This document shows, piece after piece, positions 10,401 through 19,318 of a stretch of DNA of 64,000 nucleotides. Within the stretch, counting starts at the first letter, position 1. Every line of letters starts with the position of its first letter. The stretch is from the NCBI GenBank assembly GCA_964016885.1, contig OZ024740.1:205738407-205802406 (forward strand). Direction: 5' to 3'. The position numbers and the translations under genes are program-made. The notes under the pieces were generated by a model. That model was given only the letters and a program-made list of their open reading frames with translations, did no database searches and was not told where the DNA came from. The stretch comes from Eledone cirrhosa (taxonomy: Eukaryota > Mollusca > Cephalopoda > Octopoda > Eledonidae).

Positions 10401-11489
10401 GCAAGAACGTTTATACAAGTTCTTCTGGATGGGTAGCAGTGTCGGAGTAGATGGGGGTAGACATGCTGCTGGTTGAAAAATGGGTGGATAAAGTGATCCA
10501 GGTTCAATGGGTCACGACTAACTTTGTGGGGGATGAGGGGGGTGGAAAGACTATCAGAGTTTCGCAGATCTACACCCTCCTTGAATCTTAGAGGTCAGAT
10601 TAGTTGATAGCACACAAATAAACGGGGAAAAAATGTTTTTACAATGAAATCGAATGGGGTTTTCTTCTATAATAATACCATTTTTAAAGAGGATGACGCA
10701 GCACACAGGGATATCATAAAATGTCTTGTAAGATTACGCCACTAATACCATTGGAACGTTGATAGACTTCTAAAAGATTTACTAAGGGAACATTAATATA
10801 AAACGGTGTCGGAGGGGCCATAACTGAAAAAATCCTACCCTGATAGTCGGTCGTACGATTTTAGAAATAACAGTTAAACTCCCTCTAAAGTAAAGATATG
10901 ACATGCCTGTATTCATAGGTTTGTTGAATCAAGGCTGACTTCACTAAGGAACAACCTATCGCTACGTTAAACTAACCGGTATCACAGGCAAGACATCTCG
11001 TTTGAAGAAAACGATTCAATGGGTTCATATCGCATGCTCCTCATAATATATATATATAAAACTACGAGTTGACAAGGGAACCCTAATGCGGCGCATACAC
11101 ACTGAGATATTCCCATTTTCTTCAAACGAGATCTATTTCTGTACTCTAATACGATTCAGCAATTAAGACACGTTTGTGTTTGTCACGGTAAGAAAGCAAG
11201 AACTATACAGATGATTACCAGAAGAAAATATAAAAAGAAATATAGTTAGTAGAGTATCTGTCAGCGAGGTATGGTTACGTACTATTACGTGGAGAGTGAT
11301 ATTAACATGATGGGTCATGCACGTTATCTACATAGGTTAAAGCATGTTATAGTGTTTATGTGGAGTTACGCTTTCATACAATTTTAAAAACATTTTTTTC
11401 TGCTATACTTACATTCCAGAACATCTGTACACTATTACATATGGCACGTATGCCAATGCAACACAATTTCCGAAGTGAAATAATGTCAT
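1335..11489 (-). CDS. TMEM147: TMEM147, ER membrane protein of the multipass translocon (5 exons, 3' end outside window)
   Basis: In animals TMEM147 is an ER protein with seven membrane segments. It belongs to the BOS complex with nicalin and NOMO, which works with Sec61 in inserting multi-spanning proteins. Five exons join in frame on the minus strand: 11489-11413, 7592-7457, 6005-5869, 2686-2602 and 1456-1335, giving about 185 residues. The vertebrate protein has about 224, so roughly 40 C-terminal residues should lie left of position 1. Family signatures seen are MTLFHFGNC at the start, [10 protein letters not shown] and QLCKM in exon 2, GWATAELIM at the end of exon 3, and [15 protein letters not shown] in exon 4. 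All donors are GT, mostly GTAAGT, and all acceptors AG. Introns carry SINEs, LINE ends and a 1.8 kb minisatellite. Assignment is by remembered family sequence, not a search. Confidence 0.93.
1800..1850 (-). repeat. LINE/SINE 3' tail remnant
   Basis: On the minus strand it ends in the diagnostic ATGATGATG tail after a decayed copy of the CATGCTAGCATGG-type terminal segment found at many sites in the window. Confidence 0.45.
1895..2125 (-). mobile_element. Non-LTR retrotransposon C-terminal fragment, copy 2
   Basis: It encodes 74 residues with [12 protein letters not shown] and [10 protein letters not shown], the usual pattern for the extreme C-terminus of LINE ORF2 proteins. It is the better copy of the 1-245 fragment. 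It lies in the TMEM147 intron between exons 4 and 5, in the same orientation as the gene. Confidence 0.65.
2130..2600. other. TMEM147 intron, nothing recognised
   Basis: AT-rich sequence without a repeat or exon that I can support on either strand. Confidence 0.5.
2602..2686 (-). CDS. TMEM147: TMEM147 exon 4
   Basis: The acceptor is TTCTTGCAG next to 2686 and the donor GTAAGTTGC at 2601. One base completes the Arg codon begun in exon 3, then 28 codons follow, including [15 protein letters not shown], the best conserved stretch of the family. It leaves in phase 0. Confidence 0.93.
2688..3090. other. TMEM147 intron with a short family-F repeat
   Basis: Around 2890-2930, read on the minus strand, is the motif AACCCTTT followed by TACCATATTTCTAATGAAA. 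It recurs at 7635, 33778 and 48708. The rest is unassigned AT-rich intron. Confidence 0.4.
3098..3330 (-). repeat. LINE/SINE tail remnant with 48-bp-type unit
   Basis: On the minus strand it ends in the tail CTTGCAAGCAGGGAAAAGCG (here with changes), GACGTAAAATGATAATGATG. This is the same end as the LINE at 60385 and the SINE at 60952. Part of one GAGTGTACTGAGTGCATT unit lies upstream of it. Confidence 0.6.
3545..5318. repeat. 22-bp minisatellite, about 80 units
   Basis: The unit is TATAGCTGGGACAGTGCTGC plus TC, with variants (GAGACA, GAGGTA, TACTGC, GTTC, TGTAGC). The block 3733-4306 recurs nearly exactly at 4437-5010, a shift of 704 bp or 32 units, so a large piece was duplicated inside the array. 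Units at both edges are more diverged and shorter. The array sits in the TMEM147 intron between exons 3 and 4. Confidence 0.97.
5320..5620. other. TMEM147 intron, repeat-like, unassigned
   Basis: It contains phrases such as CATGGACCCC and AACAATCTCATTC that look like diverged dispersed repeat. No family member was aligned with confidence. Confidence 0.3.
5622..5800 (+). mobile_element. Degenerate tRNA-derived SINE (family A)
   Basis: The plus-strand head GTGCTTGGCTTAGTGGTTTC, then GAGCAAGATGCTTCATTTCA and TTGGGGTCCTGTCATTC, follow the layout of the SINE at 23739. A stretch is missing between head and body. Confidence 0.6.
5869..6005 (-). CDS. TMEM147: TMEM147 exon 3
   Basis: The acceptor is CTCTTTGCAG next to 6005 and the donor GTAAGTTG at 5868. 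It enters in phase 0 and has 45 codons plus two bases, which exon 4 completes as Arg. It encodes [13 protein letters not shown] and [12 protein letters not shown], both membrane stretches typical of the family. Confidence 0.93.
6068..6400 (+). mobile_element. tRNA-derived SINE (family A), well preserved
   Basis: The plus-strand head GGCTTAGTGGTTAGAGCATT is followed by GTGATGTGTTGTGTCCTTGA and CTCAGCTGTAGAAATGAG. The body (TTTCCCTTGGGCAA, CTCCCACAAACAACCTTGCC) is shared with the minus-strand copy at 905-1230. It lies in TMEM147 intron 2. Confidence 0.85.
6480..6950 (+). repeat. Diverged LINE/SINE 3' ends with partial 48-bp units
   Basis: Around 6520 and 6760 it has AAATGCACCCAGTACA units. A later part reads CTTGGTGTTAGGATGGGCAT and ATGCCAACATGGAAAGCAGA, then decays. 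This is the same order as in the better 3' ends at 15370-15530 and 32390-32760. Confidence 0.6.
7010..7410 (-). repeat. 48-bp tandem array, diverged subtype (about 7 units)
   Basis: The units read TACTGGGTGCATTTTATCAC plus CACTAGCTCTACCAC in 48-bp steps. They are a relative of the array at 36291-37845, with ATTTTATCAC in place of CTTTTTGTCG. Being a multiple of three, the array leaves a long open frame that I do not treat as coding. Confidence 0.8.
7457..7592 (-). CDS. TMEM147: TMEM147 exon 2
   Basis: The acceptor is CTATTTCAG next to 7592 and the donor GTCAGT at 7456. One base completes ATG begun in exon 1, then 45 codons follow with [26 protein letters not shown] and LDVVG. It leaves in phase 0. 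Confidence 0.94.
7635..7950 (+). repeat. Dispersed repeat family F
   Basis: AACCCTTTCATTACCATATT opens the repeat and AAGGTTTTTAGATAGATATA occurs about 230 bp in. The same order occurs at 48708-48900 and, shorter, at 33778-33890. The class is unknown. Confidence 0.55.
8040..8200. other. TA microsatellite and unassigned intron
   Basis: A short CACACATATATA run at about 8055-8080, then no recognised feature. Confidence 0.4.
8200..8795 (+). mobile_element. LINE 3' UTR and 3' end (L-A group)
   Basis: The order of blocks is that of the copy at 20400-20870: a stretch with GACATAGGATT-like sequence, TGGTGTTATG, GAAGACCTGCCTTC, a C-rich stretch, one 48-bp-type unit, GTTAGGAAAAGGGCATCCAG, then ATGCAAGTGTGGAAAAATGG and ACATTAAAC. 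No coding part remains. Confidence 0.65.
8806..9020 (-). repeat. Dispersed repeat R1
   Basis: It is shared with 23620-24240 (split by a SINE) and with 33278-33570. Landmarks read on the plus strand here are TTAGAATACACAGC, CATATCAAAGTTAGCTTGG, AAATTCTAACCACCCTAAAA, GCTGAGGGCACAAATAAATT and TTAAATCCAGCCCTGG. It is not coding, and its class is unknown. Confidence 0.75.
9021..9305. other. TMEM147 intron, nothing recognised
   Basis: No repeat landmark or exon seen. Confidence 0.4.
9310..9703 (-). mobile_element. LINE C-terminal fragment (L-A group)
   Basis: The minus-strand frame includes [12 protein letters not shown] and DDDHWMKK, equivalent to the QERRLRSYGY / DDSCIKR part of the copy at 37833-38276. 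The downstream half is degraded. Confidence 0.65.
9750..9995 (+). repeat. LINE/SINE 3' end with two diverged 48-bp units
   Basis: It shows two TGTAAGGTAGT...CACGAAAAACACTCA-type units, then GGTTGGTATTAGGAAGAGCA and CCATGCAAACGTGGAAAATA, ending near GTGATGATTA. Confidence 0.6.
10000..11412. other. TMEM147 intron 1, mostly unique
   Basis: I see no gene. A tandem-like pair sits at about 10010-10135 (CATTCAAATGGGCTCATAGC and a relative). A short inverted repeat ATCTCGTTTGAAGAAAA lies at 10996-11012 with its complement at 11116-11132, enclosing a TA run. Confidence 0.45.
11413..11489 (-). CDS. TMEM147: TMEM147 exon 1 with start codon
   Basis: ATG is at 11489-11487 and the donor GTAAGTATAGC begins at 11412. 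It has 25 codons plus AT, and exon 2 supplies G to make Met. MTLFHFGNC and the following hydrophobic run match the family N-terminus without a gap, which fixes the start. Confidence 0.94.
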
Positions 11490-11994
11490 AATTTGAAGCC
11501 GATCTATTCTAGCAAGTGAACAACGAAACGGTGTAAACTAAAAGAAGTTAACACGTATTTTTTAGGTGTGTGTATTTATGTATATATATATAAATTTCTC
11601 GGCAACTCTTATAAAACTAATGGACTCTACAGGAAAAAAAGATATATATAAAGCAATTTAATTAATAATCAGATAAATGATTTATCAATTTGATATCAAA
11701 TACTAACTTGAATACTGTTTGCACGTATTTTCAGTAAAACATTTAAAAGTAGAACACATGTACTTACGTATGATTCAATTTCTTAAACTATTTAATATTT
11801 AAAAACTATATTTCCAAAATTTTCAAACCGTGTTGTTAAAAAGACATTACATTATTTTTTTTATTTCATATTAAAAAAAAAAGTTCCTGCTATAACGTAA
11901 ACTATTTTATGCATTTATTTCTTACATAGTTACCGTTTCCAAGGAAAACAATCTTCCTTAAGCTTAGTTGAATGCAACACGAAAAATAGATGAG
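11490..11994. promoter_or_regulatory. Probable bidirectional promoter between TMEM147 and CFAP126
   Basis: The two start codons face outward across about 505 bp, so both promoters and 5' UTRs must lie here unless upstream non-coding exons exist. The interval is AT-rich, with a TATATATATATAAATT run near 11580. It has no visible CpG-rich island. A five-codon upstream frame (ATG 11972 to TAG 11989) and an out-of-frame ATG at 11990 precede the CFAP126 start. Confidence 0.6.
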
Positions 11995-12021
11995 ATGTCC
12001 AGACAATTCAATGCTAATCAG
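11995..12021 (+). CDS. CFAP126: CFAP126 exon 1 with start codon
   Basis: Nine codons, MSRQFNANQ, end exactly at a CAG/GTAATA donor in phase 0. The match to the Flattop N-terminus plus the donor makes this short exon credible although it is far (6.3 kb) from exon 2. Confidence 0.85.
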
Positions 12022-12061
12022 GTAATAAACTATTTTCTCATCTGTCTGTCGCTTGCTTTTA

Positions 12062-12110
<49 letters not shown>

Positions 12111-15100
12111 GTGATAGAGGGACTCAAATTTATCTTGGAGAACAATTACTTCGTTTTCAATAACAAACCCTACAGGCAGAAATCTGGGACCGCTATGGGA
12201 ACGAAAACAGCCCCACTTATGCCAACCTAGTCATGGGATACCTGGAAATCACCCTCTACACTAAAATCCTAAACAAATTTGGAAACACTCTCCACTTACA
12301 CATAGAAAGGAACTGGAAGCGATATCTAGATGACTGCTTCATCCTTTGGTACGAAAACATCGAAAAACTTAAAGAATTTCACACCCTTATAAATGGGCTC
12401 AACACGAATATTAACTTCACGATGGAATACAGCCATCAACAACTCCCCTTCCTCGACATCCTCATTAAGATCCATAACAAAAAAATAGAAACAGACATAT
12501 ACTACAAGCCCACAGACTCCAAGCAATATCTTCCTTTCAACTCTTGCCACCCTAGACACGTTAAAATTAATATTCCCTACAACTTAGCCAAGAGAATCTG
12601 TACTATAGTCTCCAATAAAAACACCTGCTACTTACGGCTACAAGAACTAAAGGACACACTCATAGGCAGGGACTACCCTGCATCACTAATTGACAATGGA
12701 ATCCAACGTGCCCAAAAACTCAGTACCCAGGACCTTAGACACCCTAAAGTAAATCAACTGAAACTAAAAGCTCTTCCATACATCTCCACACACAACCCCC
12801 TCAACAATGAGGCCTTTGACACCATCCTCCAGAACATCCCTGTGTTGAAAAAGGACCATAGAATGAACCAAATCCTACGAACACACGATATCATAAAGAG
12901 CAAAAGACAATCTAAGTCAATGAAAAACATCCTAACACATGCCAAAGTACTGCCAACCACAACAACGAAACCCACAGTAAAAAAAATGCGATAGACCCAA
13001 CTGTGGCATTTGCATCAACCTAATAGAGGGTTCGGAATTCTATTTCAAAGAAGGACAACGTTTTATAGTAAAACACAATTTCACATGTGCATTGGAAAAT
13101 CTAATATATGTATTAACTTGCTCAGGTTGTCGAGAACAATACATAGGCCGGACCAAAAACAGCCTCCGCCAACGCATGACTGTCCATAGATCCCAAATTA
13201 AAATACGGGAATACTGGAAAATACCACTGAGTGAACACATTGATACCTGTGCCGCCCCAAATCATCCCAACTTCAGAATCTTTCCCCTCTACAAATTTAA
13301 AGATAATGCCACCCACACCCAGCGCATCAGCAAGGAATCTTACTTCATTAACAAATACGGACCCCGTCTAAACACTTCTCCCTAAGACGAACCCACAACA
13401 TACACACGTCAACATACATACCTACATCAGCACACATCTCTACCCACATATAAACACAATGACATACGTAAACACACATGTTCTATGGTGCAACACAAAA
13501 AAAAATATATATATATATATATATGGAAAGTTATATTTAAAATTGTTGGGTTACAACTAGTAAATATTTATAACTGATATAAAAGCACTCGACAAATATT
13601 TGGAGTATATTTACAATATTAAATAAATGGAAACTATATTTATAAAACCATATTTATTTCATTATATATATTTCGGGGATATCATATTAACAATATGCTA
13701 TGCCTTCCTCAGACAAAATACAATATAAACAGTTTTATAGATAAATAGATTCGACATACCGTTGTAACACCGACTTCCATTTGAAGAGGTTTTAACTGCC
13801 AGCTTAAACCTCTTCAAATGGAAGTCGGTGTTACAACGGTATGTCGAATCTATTTATCTATAAAACTGTTTATATTGTATTTTGTCTGAGGAAGGCATAG
13901 CATATTGTTAATATGATATCCCCGAAATATATATAATGAAATAAATATGCTTTTATAAATATAGTTTCCATTTATTTAATATTGTATATATATATATATA
14001 TATAGTGAATATGTGTATGTATATATATATAGTGAATATCATTTCACACCTTTTATTGTTAAGGTTTTTGATGTTCTATTGAGAGAATCGTTTTTACTGA
14101 AAATATCGAATAATGTACACCATTTTACCAGGGAAAAAAATACTGGTCCACCCACCCACACACACACACATATATACACACACACATACACACGCGTACA
14201 TTAACATACAAAGAGACTTATACACACACACACACACTTCTCTGTATAAGACAAGAGCTGAAAAATATCTTTTAACATGTTAAAATATCCCTCACTCACT
14301 TACAGACACATTCCTACTGACCATCCCTCTACCACGAATTACTCTGCTACACACACACACACACACTTGTCTTAATAGGCATTTGAACTGTCAACAGGCT
14401 GCGGTTCGCACACACATCCCTGCTAACCATTATCACAACAACGAACACTTTACTACTACTACACACACACACACACACACACATATTTGTTGTGAAAGAG
14501 TCATTTCTCAGTCTTGGCGCAAAATCAATTTTTTACATTCACATGACCTCTACTGACCAATCAAAATTGTTTTGACCACAAGAATTTTTGCAACACGAAT
14601 TGGCGCAAAAAATAATTTTAATAGCGCTGGAGCCATTTTTTTAACATAAAAACAGGTAGAATTCCCAAAACTAATCAGATCAGAGCAAACATCACGGACG
14701 CTCTATCTCAAAATTATTTTTGAAAAGCATTTAGAAATGCGCAACCGGTAAAACTTAAAACCAAAACTCAATACTAACCAATACAATTACTAATTCTCAT
14801 TTATTCCTAATTAAACTATTTTTCACTGTGAACAATTTGTCAGCATTTTCTATTCCGTTTACCAATATATATATATATATATTGTATTGTTTACTCGAGA
14901 GAAGGCTACGTTGGTATGGACACGTGATGCGCATGAAAGTCGATAGCTGTATAACAAAGTGCAGGGCAATAAAGATAGACGGTAGCCACGGAATAGGCAG
15001 ACCTAGAAAAACCTGGGACGAGCTGATAAACTCCGACCTCACACACTTACACCTCTCCAAGACAATGTCACTGGACCGAGACCTTTGGCGGTACTCAGTA

Positions 15101-17513
15101 ACAGAGAAGACCCGCCTTACCTAAATACATAGTAAAACCTACTACAGCCAGTAGGCATCTCTAACAAAATACCCCCCCGTCCCACCACCACCACCCCCAC
15201 CCCATCCATACCACCCCGTTCTATGTAAAGTTATGTTGGTGCCACAACATCCAGGCCGAAACAAATGAGATCGTGTAGGTGTCACGACAAAAAAAAACAC
15301 AGTCCACGCTGTAATGTGGCCGTGTAGGCAACACGGTAAAAACCTCCCAGACCCACACTGTAAATGTGGTTGGTGTTAGGAAGGGCATCCAGCTGTAGAA
15401 AACCTGCCAGACAGTCCTATGCGAGCAAGACAATCACTCTTGCCTCAAGTGGGACTACCCCCGTCCAAACCCATGCAAGCGTGGAACACGGACGTTACAC
15501 GTTGATGATGATGATGATGATGATGATGTATATATACAGAGCCCCCAAGAGAAATTTTGCAAGACAGTAACAAGACCCCTTTGGGGCATGAAGCAGGCAA
15601 AGGTTTTTCTCAAAATGAATGTTGCATGGTTGTTGTGGGCCTTCTTAGCTCTTGGGCCCCAGAACAAAGTACCGGCTCCCCCCGCCTCTCATAGGCCCTG
15701 CATATATATATATCAAGGCCATCATCACCATTTAACGTCCATTTTTCCATGCTAGCATGGGTTGAGAAATAAGCCAGGTCAGATGGCCAGGCTTATTACA
15801 GACTGATTTTGGCTCGGTTTCTACGGCTGGATGCCCTTCTTAACCACATGTAATGGATACGTATTCTTTGTATGGTAGTTGATGAAAAGAATAATGCCAG
15901 GATTGTGTTGTTAACATGTTTATTTTATAATAACAATATTCGATTTGAACATCGGATAATAAAATTTATGACATGAAAATATCAGTACATTAAATTATTA
16001 GCTGCTACAAGCTACCGTGAATGCATGTATCAGAGAAGACAATGATGTAAAATTTGTGTTGTGTCCTTGCAGATACAATATGACAGGAAGAATAGGATGA
16101 GAGTATAATGCAAACAATATGAACTTACTATGTGTGTGTGCCTAATTAGATTAGATTATTCTCATAGTAGTAGTGGTCAATCTGTCAGGCAGGCATGGCT
16201 GGCTGGCTGTCTGGCTGTGTCGTTTGTCGAGAAGGTAGAAGCCAGTAAGGGCCAGGACAGAGAAAGGGTAAACAGTGGTACTGATGCCTACATCGCTTAT
16301 CGCTTGCTGACTGCCGCTTTGAGTCTGTTCCTTGGGTTCCTTAACTCCTTGTATTTATAATAAGTGCTAAAGTTAGAAGGATGGATATATGAGGTTGATT
16401 TATGATCAGCCCTGTGGTTATCGTCTCCCAAGAAGTTGGGTCACAGGTCAAGTGGAATGTACATTTATCATCGTTGTTTTGACAAGACAATGGTGAGAAC
16501 TTCCAATGATAGATTGTCCAGAGGCGAGAAAGCTCAGATTCGGTTTCGAATCTTCGCCGGTAAAACATAGGAGTATTCCATTATACACATTTACAGTGTG
16601 TGCTGGGTGATTTTGTTGTGTCACCTACACAACCACTTACAGTTTTGGCTAGGGATTTTGGTAGCGGAGGTGGGTATAGGGGTATGTGTAAGTGGCTGAG
16701 TGTTAAGAGATGGGTGGAGGTGTCAGGACGTGGGAGGTGTATGGAAGGGGAGATGGAGTTGAAGTTGGTGCATACAAGATGTATGGTTCAACCTGTGCTC
16801 ATGGGAAGGCGGGTTTTCTATATTACTGGTATAACGCCAGAGATCCTGGTCCTGTGTCATCGCCTTTGCGAGGTGCAATTGTACATGGTCAGTTTTTATC
16901 ACCTCATCCCGAGTCTTCCTGGGTCTTCCTACTCCATAGCTTCCATCAACTTTGAGAGCTGTGCACCTTTTTATAAGCTGTCATTCTATCTCGTCCTCTG
17001 GTAAGGATAACATTTCTGACTAGCATGTTCACCAGATCTATAGGTGATTAGGTGGTTGTTGGGTTTTTTGAAGTTGTGTTACATATTGATAGATCATTGG
17101 CATCACAGAATCTAGGAGCCTGACACCTTCATTTCTTGGAGTGAACAGTTAAATGTAAAATTGTTTTCTACAATCACCTTGTGTTAATCAAAGCATTGTT
17201 AATGAAATTTAGTAAAGAGAAACTGTGTGGAAACCTGTTGGAAAAACTGTCCTTGATCTTGGGTGGTAGACTTAATTTGTCACCCAGTTTAACACCACAA
17301 TCTGATCTTTCTGTGTCTCTACCCCATTCTGAGCATTTGAACCAAATCCTCTGTCTGAAGATAACTTCCTTCCTTCCTCCCACCAATCTTGGAGGTCTTG
17401 AAAAGGCTCATGAATTCTGATCTTCTGTCTTCTCTGTGGACAAGAAAGTGAGAAACATGAACTTTTCTCCTCCTCCTCCTCCTCCTCATCATCATCATCA
17501 TCATCATAATCAT

Positions 17514-17561
<48 letters not shown>

Positions 17562-19281
17562 AATAATCATCATCACCACCACTACCACCACCACCATCAC
17601 CACCATCATCATCACCACTATCATCATCATTATCATTATCACTACCATCACCACCACCACCGTCATCATCATCATCATGTGTATGTTGAATTCTCAGCCA
17701 CTTGCATGTTAATTCATGAGTTGGATGTTCAGTTGATTAAACAACTGAATGTTCATCATCAAAAATAGTGGAGGATCTACCACCACACCACCATCACCAC
17801 CACACCACCACCACCACCACCACACAATCACCTCCACCACCACCACCACCATCACCACCACCACACCACCACCACCACCACCACCATCACCATACCACCA
17901 TCACCACACCACCATCACCACCACCACCACCACCACCACCACCATCACCACACCACCATCACCACCACCACCACACAATCACCTCCACCACCACCACCAC
18001 CATCACCACCACCACCACACCACCACCACCACCACCACCATCACCATACCACCATCACCACACCACCATCACCACCACCACCACAAACCACCACACAATC
18101 ACCTCCAACACCACCACCACCATCACCAGAATCATCATCAACAACTGTGTTCTCATCGTCAAAAGCAGTGGAGGATCTATGACCACCAGTTATATACTAG
18201 GGTACACGATTTAATACAAATTAATCAAATATATTTCTCCGGGAGGGTTTCTGTAAATTTTCGGTTCATTTCTCTAGGAAATTCTTCCCTAATCTAATCC
18301 ACATCTTTATATTACAGTTTGAAGGAGCCTTCAGGGCAAATTCTTGGAGATAACAGATAAAATAAGACAGGTAAGAAATTTATTCAAGCATTTTCAATAT
18401 CTTTTTACTTTCTTTACAATTAAATAAATTGTATGTATTTGGTTTAGGATATCATCATCATCATCATCATCCAGTTTTTGATAATGCAGAACACAATCCC
18501 TAAGTAGGGGTAGATCCTGCCTGACAGTGCTCCTTAGTGTCCTGCTCCATGTGTTTCTGTCCGCCAGTCTCACTTAGGCCAGGCCAAGCCTAGCTTGATC
18601 TTGACGGACATTCTCCATCCAAGTCCTTTTTGGTCTTTGTGGGCCTCTACTGCTTAGGATCAGATCAGATCAGACTAGATAAGACTGGGTTGAATCAGAC
18701 CAGTTTGGATTGGATCAGACTGGCCTTGATTAGACTGGACCACATCAGTCCAGACAGGATCAGATAAGATCACTCAATACTGGATCATACCAGATCTTAT
18801 CAAACCGGATCAGATCAGGACCGTACTGGATTGGACAAGATTGGATTGTTCTTGGACCAGATTGGGCTGGATCAGGTCATACCAGGTCAAATTGGACTGG
18901 ATTAGATCGGATCAAATCATACCCGTTCAGTCATGACCAGATCAGATTGCTCTGAATCAAATCAGGCTGGATTGGATCTGACCACATTGAATAGGAGCAA
19001 ACCATGTCAGACCAGATTAGTTTAAATCAGACTGAATCAGATCAAACCAAACCAGATCATACTGGATCAGATCAGATTATACCGGATAGAACAAGATTGT
19101 TCCAGACCATTGGATCGGATCACACAGGACTGAATCAGACTCGATCAGACCAGATTGGGATCAGACATGATCAGTCAAGACCGGGTCAAATCAGACTGTA
19201 CTGGATTAGACCAGACTTGATCAAATCGGAATCTGACTGAATTAGACAACACCAGATCAGGCCAGACCGGATCTGATCAGA

Positions 19282-19318
<37 letters not shown>

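Noticed and set aside
13860..13945. A hammerhead core at CTGAGGAAGGC...CCCCGAAAT in the intronic hairpin
   Set aside because: A plausible CUGANGA and GAAA are present, but no GUC or matching third helix could be placed.
17436..18297. Open frames rich in His, Thr and Pro
   Set aside because: These are trinucleotide arrays of CAT and CAC type, open in several frames and on both strands.
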